Source: DATJUF01 sp035502655
GTDB lineage: Bacteria; Desulfobacterota; Binatia; Binatales; Binataceae
Reading direction: 5' to 3'
NCBI GenBank assembly: GCA_035502655.1
Contig: DATJUF010000377.1
Coordinates: 1-6,175, forward strand
Length of the DNA stretch: 6,175 nucleotides
Below the pieces are notes generated by a model. It was not told where the DNA came from and ran no database searches. It saw only the letters and a program-made list of their open reading frames with translations. Positions 1 through 5,126 of this stretch are shown one piece after another. Position 1 is the stretch's first letter. Each line of letters opens with the position of its first letter. The translations under genes and the position numbers were made by a program.

Positions 1-151
1 GGAGGGCTGGCAGGTCCGGGGATGGCCTGTGACGACGATTCTGCGGGGTAAGGTAATCGTAGAAGACAGGGAACTGCGAGGCCAGTTGGGTGATGGGCAA
101 TTGATTCCACGAAAAATCGATCCCGTGATGTTACGGCGTCCGGTTGTCTGA
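1..151 (+). CDS. Dihydropyrimidinase/hydantoinase-family amidohydrolase, C-terminal fragment
   Basis: Only the last 49 codons are present; the frame begins at base 2 and ends with TGA at 149-151, so the gene enters from the left edge. The residues include a stretch reading GWPVTTILRGKVIVED, followed by a Gly-rich GQLGDGQLIPRK. This matches the C-terminal beta-sandwich end of dihydropyrimidinases, D-hydantoinases and related cyclic amidohydrolases, where an 'RG.V.V.DG...G..G.G.F..R' ending is usual. Such enzymes open hydantoin or dihydropyrimidine rings in the cytoplasm with a two-metal centre. The metal ligands lie upstream of the window and cannot be checked. The usual Asp-Gly after the strand is Asp-Arg here. 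An allantoinase or dihydroorotase-like paralogue is the alternative. It is followed by 524 non-coding bases and is unlikely to be co-transcribed with the export genes. Confidence 0.75.
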   Translation, partial: EGWQVRGWPVTTILRGKVIVEDRELRGQLGDGQLIPRKIDPVMLRRPVV

Positions 152-427
152 GCCGTGCGACGAATAGGTAAGCGCGCTGTGTTCAAAGTCCGATAGCTCA
201 AGCACCTCAGCTTTAGCTGTAAATTCTTATACGACTCCTTACTCACTTTTATTATGAGCTTAGTAGCGATCTGCTCTAATCGTATGCAGAATTTCTCGGA
301 TTTAGGATGCTATGCCTGTAGATAGGTACTGAGCAACGTGCTAAAGACTGCACTACCGGACTTCCGGGAATAGGTCGCGACTCTTGTGTGCATTACAGGG
401 CTAGATTGAAACCGCGAAAACTTCCGC

Positions 428-455
428 TTGACTCTCTTGCAAATGCAGTGATAAT
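428..455 (+). promoter_or_regulatory. Candidate sigma70-type promoter
   Basis: TTGACT at 428-433 and GATAAT at 450-455 each match the housekeeping consensus at five of six positions and are separated by 16 bases. Transcription would begin near 462 and read toward the secreted protein gene at 676, giving a leader of about 215 bases. The leader would contain the inverted repeats at 466-479 and 523-541. This is the best promoter-like match I found in the gap. The organism's sigma factor preference is unknown, so the call rests on consensus matching alone. Confidence 0.4.
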
Positions 456-627
456 CGAGTGCCGAAGCTCTCCAGAGCTCAGCCCTACGGTAGCCCTCGT
501 TAGCCGAGACCATGAGAATTGACTTTTCTGCGGCTGAAAAGGGCTTCGTTAATGGAGCTAAGCATGGGAGAAAAAGGCCGGTTACGCTACCCAATCGAAC
601 GTCGGGAGTATCGGCCTAGCGGACGCG

Positions 628-655
628 TGGACAGTTGTTGAAGGCCCAGTATGGT
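628..655 (+). promoter_or_regulatory. Weaker alternative promoter close to the 676 start
   Basis: TGGACA at 628-633 (five of six to the -35 consensus) and TATGGT at 650-655 (four of six to the -10 consensus) are spaced by 16 bases. Transcription would start near 662, leaving a leader of only about 14 bases that still includes the AAGGAG ribosome site. It is weaker than the match at 428-455 and could be chance. Confidence 0.2.
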
Positions 656-663
656 AATGAGGG

Positions 664-669
664 AAGGAG
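664..669 (+). promoter_or_regulatory. Strong ribosome binding site for the 676 gene
   Basis: AAGGAG, within GGGAAGGAGA, lies six bases before the ATG at 676 and fixes that start. It is the only textbook Shine-Dalgarno sequence among the gene starts in this window. Confidence 0.8.
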
Positions 670-675
670 AATTTA

Positions 676-1179
676 ATGAGGCGTAAGGCAGTCGTAGTGC
701 TTTCCACAATTCTCGCTATAGGTTTGCCCGCAAGCCAAGCGATGAGCGCTGCAATTTGCGGTACTGCCGATAATGCGCAGGGTAACCCTGCTCAGGGTGT
801 ATCAGTCGTTGCCAAGTCGCCCTCGGGCCAGATCGAAGGCCAGGGAACGACTGATGCCAACGGCAATTATCGGATCGACGGCCTCAATGTGGGAACCTTG
901 GACCTTTTCCTTGAGCCTGGAAGTTCGGGGCTGCAGGCTGGTTCCGGTGTGCTCGATCTGAACGATAAGAGCAAGAGGGTCAACTGGCAGCTCTCAAGCG
1001 CGTCGAGCGCGGTAGCCTCGCAGGCGGGACCTTGCGATGACGCCGCCGCGGCGTTAACTCCACTCGAATGGGGAGCAATCGGAGTGCTGGGGTTAGCGGT
1101 CGGCGGGGGAATAGCGGCGATTGTTTGGGATCAAACTGGTAATCGGGAAGACCACGAGTCGGCTTCGCCGAACCTATAG
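676..1179 (+). CDS. Small secreted protein with carboxypeptidase-regulatory-like domain and C-terminal membrane segment
   Basis: This 167-residue protein has four visible parts. Residues 1-26 form a Sec signal peptide (basic MRRK start, hydrophobic core, small residues SQAMSAA near the likely cleavage site). Residues about 28-106 look like one carboxypeptidase-regulatory-like/transthyretin-type beta-sandwich, with the typical run G.P..GV.V....SG.......TD.NG.Y.I.GL..G....F. Then comes a Ser/Ala-rich linker, and last a hydrophobic Gly-rich segment at about 131-151, which begins EWGAIGVLGL and is followed by a polar, acidic tail. Cys28 and Cys120 could form a disulfide. The start is fixed by AAGGAG six bases upstream. 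The gene leads the export cluster, 148 bases before the OPX gene. By inference it sits in the periplasm or envelope, anchored by its C-terminus. No enzyme motif is visible and its role is unknown. The domain call is by pattern only. Confidence 0.8.
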   Translation: MRRKAVVVLSTILAIGLPASQAMSAAICGTADNAQGNPAQGVSVVAKSPSGQIEGQGTTDANGNYRIDGLNVGTLDLFLEPGSSGLQAGSGVLDLNDKSKRVNWQLSSASSAVASQAGPCDDAAAALTPLEWGAIGVLGLAVGGGIAAIVWDQTGNREDHESASPNL

Positions 1180-1219
1180 ATACGCGAATTTCAGGAACCT
1201 GCGATCTTTCAAGTGATGG

Positions 1220-1244
1220 CTTGAACGCCCAAGTGGCGTTCAGG
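1220..1244 (+). terminator. Hairpin with weak T-tract, possible intrinsic terminator or attenuator
   Basis: TGAACGCC (1222-1229) and GGCGTTCA (1235-1242) are perfect complements around a five-base loop. A G-T wobble and a C-G pair extend the stem to ten pairs. The downstream T-rich stretch (TTGCTTTT, 1248-1255) is interrupted and starts a few bases late, so termination would be partial at best. The position, 40 bases after the secreted protein stop, fits a site that separates or tunes that gene's expression from the export genes. Confidence 0.45.
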
Positions 1245-1262
1245 TCGTTGCTTTTGTGCAGC

Positions 1263-1284
1263 GTCTCCATCACTCTATGGAGGC
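1263..1284 (+). repeat. Inverted repeat in the leader of the OPX gene
   Basis: CTCCAT (1265-1270) and ATGGAG (1277-1282) are perfect complements with a six-base loop, extended by a G-T wobble and a G-C pair. No T-tract follows. It could be an RNA hairpin or an operator half-site pair; nothing in the sequence decides between them. Confidence 0.35.
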
Positions 1285-1306
1285 TCAAAACCTTCGCCTG
1301 ACGCGT

Positions 1307-1319
1307 GCGCGAATCGCGC
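1307..1319. repeat. GC-rich palindrome just before the OPX start
   Basis: GCGCGA and TCGCGC flank a single A, eight bases before the ATG at 1328 and in place of a ribosome binding site. With a one-base centre it is more plausible as a protein-binding palindrome than as an RNA hairpin. In GC-rich DNA such a sequence can also arise by chance. Confidence 0.3.
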
Positions 1320-1327
1320 GGTAATCA

Positions 1328-2710
1328 ATGACAAAGCGGGTGCAAAGGGCGCTTCGCGTTAATGCTTACGCACTGGCTGGGCATGTGCGTGTTATCGCAA
1401 TAGTAGGCTTGCTGCTGGCTTTGGTGATCGGCTGCTCCGACACTCAACCGATGCGTGTGAGCGGAGCTGATGCTAACGCAATTTCCAACACGGCTCCGTC
1501 GGCTGAGACGAACAGTGCTAACGGCCCACAGGGATCGGCTATTGCCTACAAGCCAAGTACCGCAGACATGCAGGAACTCCAGCAGTTGTGGCGGCAGCGC
1601 ACGGCTCAAACTTCCTCGATCGAAGACTATCCGATCGGTCCCGGCGACGTGCTGGAAGTCTCGGTGCCGGAGGTAGATGAACTGCAACTACGAAAGGTTC
1701 GGGTCTCGACGCAGGGGTTAATCGAATTGCCGCTGGTGGGTAATGTGCAGGCTGGCGGGCTGACGGAAGCGCAGTTGCAGATGGAGCTCGACCAGAAGTT
1801 GAGCAAGTTCATGTACAATCCGCAAGCTTCGATTTTTGTGGACCAGTACCATAATCGCCAGGTAGCGGTGATTGGGGCTGTGAGTCACCCAGGGCTGGTG
1901 CTGCTCGATACGCCGTCCGAGACGGTACTTGATGTCCTGTCACAGGCAGGCGGGCTGACTGGAACCGCGGCAGACGAGATAATTCTGATCCCGGCCGAAC
2001 AAACAGATGCGGACATGGCTCGGCGGCTATCAACAGTGGCTTATGCCGACTCCGGAGAAGCTGGCGGTGCTAAATCAGCGGATGAAGCGGCAACTTCAGC
2101 AGATGATGGGAGCGTATCCCCGGATGAGTCTAACGCGGCCCTAGGGACTGCCCGGATGCGAACTCGTGGCCAACCGATCGCGCCGGGTAACGCAAGTCTG
2201 TCGCTCAAGTCGGAAAGAATCCAGCAAGATCCGAGCAACGAGATTGCGACTACGGCATTGCGCATGTTGCCGACGAATGCGCGGCCAGTCTCGATCCCGG
2301 TCAGGAGCACCACACTTACCGGAGCTGGGCGCTACGTCAATTTGCCGGTGAGGCCAGGTGACGTGATCGTGGTTCCCGGGGGCGGCAATGTGATGGTGGT
2401 TGGATGGGTCGAACAGCCGGGCTATTTCCAGGTGGGATCAGGCCTGACAGTACTCGGTGCAATTGGGGCGGCGGGTGGGCCGATGTACGCCGCAGATACG
2501 CATGATGTGACGCTGATTCGCAGCAACCCTATGGGTGGCAAGTCCACGATCGTAATCGATCTGGACAAAGTTACGCGCGGCGAGGAGCCGGATATTCCGG
2601 TCAAAGCCAATGATGTGATCGACATTCCGTATTCGAGCCTGCGGATCGGTCCATACGTCTTCTATTCGATCATATCCAAAATCGGCGCAGGGGCGGCCAT
2701 ACCATATTAA
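1328..2710 (+). CDS. Polysaccharide export outer-membrane lipoprotein (OPX, Wza-like)
   Basis: This 460-residue protein is predicted to form the outer-membrane exit channel for capsule or exopolysaccharide. Its N-terminus has a hydrophobic run ending in the lipobox VIGC, with Cys36 as the lipidated residue. A polysaccharide export domain spans about 97-175, beginning YPIGPGDVLEVSV and including PLVGNVQAGGLTEAQL and the NPQASIFV strand. The first SLBB domain starts at about 178 (VAVIGAVSHPG). It is broken by a Ser/Ala/Asp-rich stretch at about 223-320 and resumes at VNLPVRPGDVIVVP (337-350). A second SLBB covers about 354-434. A short hydrophobic C-terminus (441-460) may be the membrane-spanning helix. 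At 460 residues it exceeds Wza (about 380), mainly through the insertion. TAA at 1322-1324 rules out an earlier start in frame. No Shine-Dalgarno precedes the ATG, and GTG at 1340 or 1385 are possible later starts that keep the lipobox. Confidence 0.92.
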   Translation: MTKRVQRALRVNAYALAGHVRVIAIVGLLLALVIGCSDTQPMRVSGADANAISNTAPSAETNSANGPQGSAIAYKPSTADMQELQQLWRQRTAQTSSIEDYPIGPGDVLEVSVPEVDELQLRKVRVSTQGLIELPLVGNVQAGGLTEAQLQMELDQKLSKFMYNPQASIFVDQYHNRQVAVIGAVSHPGLVLLDTPSETVLDVLSQAGGLTGTAADEIILIPAEQTDADMARRLSTVAYADSGEAGGAKSADEAATSADDGSVSPDESNAALGTARMRTRGQPIAPGNASLSLKSERIQQDPSNEIATTALRMLPTNARPVSIPVRSTTLTGAGRYVNLPVRPGDVIVVPGGGNVMVVGWVEQPGYFQVGSGLTVLGAIGAAGGPMYAADTHDVTLIRSNPMGGKSTIVIDLDKVTRGEEPDIPVKANDVIDIPYSSLRIGPYVFYSIISKIGAGAAIPY

Positions 2711-2713
2711 CGA

Positions 2714-5071
2714 ATGGAACCTGCACGCTATTTCATTCGGCGCAACGGCGGCCAGCTTTTGGAAGCACCGATTGAGACCGAGGCGTCTCCGGTATTCTTC
2801 GATGATGAACAGCCGTTGGTCGATGTTTGGCGTTATTGGCGGACGATACGCAAGCATCTGCGGCTGATTATCGCGATTATGGTCGGAGTCACGGCTTTGA
2901 CTGCGGTTAAAGTCATGACGCAAACCCCGATCTATACGGCTGAGACCACTATTATGGTCCAGCCGCAAGCCAGCGAGGGCGGGTCCGATGCGCTGGAGAA
3001 CCTGGTGTCGATTGAAGCGGCAGCCGAGGACTCAGACCAATACTATAAGACCCAGTGCGCGATTCTGAAGAGCAGAGGGCTGGCCGCAAGTGTGATTAGG
3101 ACCCTTGGCCTGGAGCATAATCCCGTTTTTGCGGGTAAAGCTGCGGCGACGGGTACGCTCGATCAATTGGGTGCGAATGTCAAAGGAAGCCTGCAGGATC
3201 TAATCGCGCCAGGCGACGATCATACCGTGATTCTCCCGCAATCATACGACGACCATCGCGGTGTACCGCCGTGGATGGTGCATGGCTACGTGGCCAATCT
3301 GACGGTCAAGCCGGTCGAGGACACGAACCTGGTCAAAATCACCTTCAGCTCGCCCGACCCGGGTCTGGCGGCGCAAATTGCCAACGCTCATGTCATTGCG
3401 TATGAGCGGCAGCAGATCGAGATGCACTCGCAGCAAGACGAAGAGGCTCAGCGTTTTCTGCAAAACAAGCTTGTCGATATCAAGGAGCAGTTAGAGAAGT
3501 CGGAAGCGGCGCTGAATGATTACCGGCGGCGCAAGGGCATCATACCTGGCCTGATGTCGCTTGACGGCAAGGACGCAGTGGTGCTTGACCGTCTGGCTGA
3601 TCTGAGCAAGGACCTGACTCAGGCGCAGGTCGCGCGGATTTCGCTTGAGTCACAGGTCACGCTGATACGGAAGCATCAGTACGATGCGCTGCCCGTCATA
3701 GCGGCGGATCCTGCGGTGCAGGATATGGAAAAGGAGCTCAATTCGCTTTATTCACAAGAAGCCGCGCTGTCGAGTCAATTCAAGGCTGATTACCCGCCGC
3801 TGGCCAAGCTTCAGGCACAAATTCGTGAGCTTCAGTCCCGCGTGGCCGAGGCGATGCAGAAGGCCATAAGCGGTGTCGAGTCGGAATTCGCTGAAGCACA
3901 GGAAAAAGAGAATGAGCTGCAAGCCGAGATGCAGCGCCAGCGCGCGGAGACGCTTAATCTGAACGACTCGGCGGCGCAGTACGCGATTTTGCAGCGCGAC
4001 GTCGATACGAATCGCGAGCTCTACAACGCAATCATGACGCGGATGAAGGACATCGCGGTTTCCAGTGACATCCAGTCGACCAACGTTTCAGTGATCAATT
4101 CAGCAGAAGTTCCGTCATCGCCTTCTTCGCCGAACAAGGGACGCGACCTTCTCTTGGCCCTGATTGCTGGCCTGGGAGGCGGGATCGCGCTCGCCTTTAC
4201 GATGGAGTTCCTGGACAACACGCTCAAGAATCCGGAAGAGGCCGAGAACTATCTGCGGCTGCCGAATTTGGGGATCGTGCCTGAATTTTCTAGCGTCAAT
4301 GGCAAGACCGCCTATGCGCCGCGTGAGCTGATGAACGGACGGGAGTCGACCGTGCTGCCACCAGGCCGCGAGCTGGTGACAACGCACGGATCATACTCGC
4401 GGGTGGGCGAGGCTTATCGTAATCTGCGGACGGCGCTGCTGCTCTCTCGTGCTGGCGGTCCGCCTAAGGTCACGCTGATCACCAGTGCGATGAGCCGCGA
4501 AGGCAAGACAGTTACCGCAGTGAATACCGCGGTGATGCTCGCGCAGCTCGGCGCGCCGGTACTACTGATCGACGCCGACCTGCGTCGTGCACGATGCCAT
4601 CGCGTCCTGGCCGTGGATAATCATCTGGGGCTGACCGAAGTGCTCGCGGGTTCGCGTCCGCTACGCGAGATGATTCGCATTACCGAGATCGAAAATCTGC
4701 ATTTTTTGGGCTCCGGATCAGTGCCGCCGAATCCAACTGAATTGCTCGGTTCGGCTAAAATGATCGAGACGCTGCTAGAACTGCGGGAACATTATGAACA
4801 CGTGGTGATCGATTCGGCGCCAGTGTTGCCGGTCAGTGATTCGCTGGTGCTGGCCAAACTCACTGACGGCGTGATGCTTGTAGCCAACGGTTCTGCGACC
4901 CCGCGCCAGCAGGTCAAGACCGCATGCGCGCGGCTCGAATATGCGCGGGCCAAGATCCTCGGCGTAGTGCTCAACAAGGTCAAGATTCATAGCGCCGATT
5001 ACCATTACTACTATCATCAGGATTACTACTCGTTCGAGGCTGATTCGCTGCAGGACGAAGAACCGTCCTGA
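2714..5071 (+). CDS. Polysaccharide co-polymerase fused to bacterial tyrosine kinase (Wzc/ExoP-like)
   Basis: This 785-residue inner-membrane protein is expected to set chain length and work with the OPX channel. The N-terminal Wzz region starts near 36, with TM1 at about 51-67. A long periplasmic segment follows, largely helical and Gln/Glu/Ala-rich, with likely coiled coils at about 230-450. It ends in a GNVR-like stretch. A P-x2-P-x2-P motif (467-473) precedes TM2 at about 479-498. The cytoplasmic kinase carries the EX2RX2R oligomerisation motif (E566, R569, R572), a P-loop SAMSREGKT (591-599), Walker A' LLIDADLRR (617-625), Walker B VVIDSAP (697-703) and a tail with six tyrosines (763, 765-767, 771, 772) for autophosphorylation. 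The P-loop lacks the PGEGKS form and the Pro after DLRR is Ala. It starts three bases after the OPX stop with no ribosome site, which suggests translational coupling. Confidence 0.93.
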   Translation: MEPARYFIRRNGGQLLEAPIETEASPVFFDDEQPLVDVWRYWRTIRKHLRLIIAIMVGVTALTAVKVMTQTPIYTAETTIMVQPQASEGGSDALENLVSIEAAAEDSDQYYKTQCAILKSRGLAASVIRTLGLEHNPVFAGKAAATGTLDQLGANVKGSLQDLIAPGDDHTVILPQSYDDHRGVPPWMVHGYVANLTVKPVEDTNLVKITFSSPDPGLAAQIANAHVIAYERQQIEMHSQQDEEAQRFLQNKLVDIKEQLEKSEAALNDYRRRKGIIPGLMSLDGKDAVVLDRLADLSKDLTQAQVARISLESQVTLIRKHQYDALPVIAADPAVQDMEKELNSLYSQEAALSSQFKADYPPLAKLQAQIRELQSRVAEAMQKAISGVESEFAEAQEKENELQAEMQRQRAETLNLNDSAAQYAILQRDVDTNRELYNAIMTRMKDIAVSSDIQSTNVSVINSAEVPSSPSSPNKGRDLLLALIAGLGGGIALAFTMEFLDNTLKNPEEAENYLRLPNLGIVPEFSSVNGKTAYAPRELMNGRESTVLPPGRELVTTHGSYSRVGEAYRNLRTALLLSRAGGPPKVTLITSAMSREGKTVTAVNTAVMLAQLGAPVLLIDADLRRARCHRVLAVDNHLGLTEVLAGSRPLREMIRITEIENLHFLGSGSVPPNPTELLGSAKMIETLLELREHYEHVVIDSAPVLPVSDSLVLAKLTDGVMLVANGSATPRQQVKTACARLEYARAKILGVVLNKVKIHSADYHYYYHQDYYSFEADSLQDEEPS

Positions 5072-5074
5072 ACA

Positions 5075-5092
5075 AGCTTCATCGGTGAAGCT
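5075..5092 (+). repeat. Short inverted repeat after the kinase gene
   Basis: AGCTTCA (5075-5081) and TGAAGCT (5086-5092) are perfect complements around the four-base loop TCGG, beginning four bases after the kinase stop codon. No T-tract follows, so it is unlikely to terminate transcription. It may be an RNA-stabilising or processing hairpin between two genes of one transcript, or chance. Confidence 0.3.
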
Positions 5093-5126
5093 GGCTGCCG
5101 CGAAACCTTAGGCCAATCAATATCGG

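Larger units (their letters stand above)
152..675. other. Long intergenic region with candidate leader elements
   Basis: This gap of 524 bases separates the amidohydrolase end from the first gene of the export locus. It is visibly AT-richer than the flanking genes, especially around 215-310. The only long open frame is on the minus strand (310-594); it has no recognisable motif or convincing ribosome site, so I do not call it a gene. Perfect short inverted repeats are present: 208-219 (CAGCT/AGCTG, loop 2), 356-367 (CCGGA/TCCGG, loop 2), 466-479 (AGCTCT/AGAGCT, loop 2) and 523-541 (CTTTTC/GAAAAG, loop 7). The first lies 57 bases after the amidohydrolase stop and is followed by TAAATTCTTAT; it might be a very weak terminator. 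The last two would lie in the transcript made from the promoter at 428-455. Confidence 0.6.

Noticed and set aside
310..594. 94-codon minus-strand open frame in the long intergenic gap
   Set aside because: No recognisable motif, no convincing ribosome site, and it lies across the best + strand promoter match. Most likely chance.
512..619. 35-codon + strand ORF starting ATG 512, possible leader peptide
   Set aside because: The start has no clear ribosome site and the product resembles nothing I know. Kept only as part of the leader observation, not as a gene.
1009..1018. GCGGTAGCCT, resembling the ops/JUMPstart element (GGCGGTAG...) of polysaccharide operons
   Set aside because: It lies inside the coding sequence of the small secreted protein and is explained by its Ala-Val-Ala codons. 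Similarity covers few bases and no RfaH context is visible.
1066..1176. Possible PEP-CTERM/exosortase sorting signal at the C-terminus of the 676 protein
   Set aside because: There is a hydrophobic segment, but no PEP-like motif before it, and the tail after it is acidic rather than an Arg-rich cluster. No exosortase gene is in the window.
2438..2968. 176-codon minus-strand open frame across the OPX/co-polymerase junction
   Set aside because: It is antisense to two well-supported genes and its product has no family pattern.
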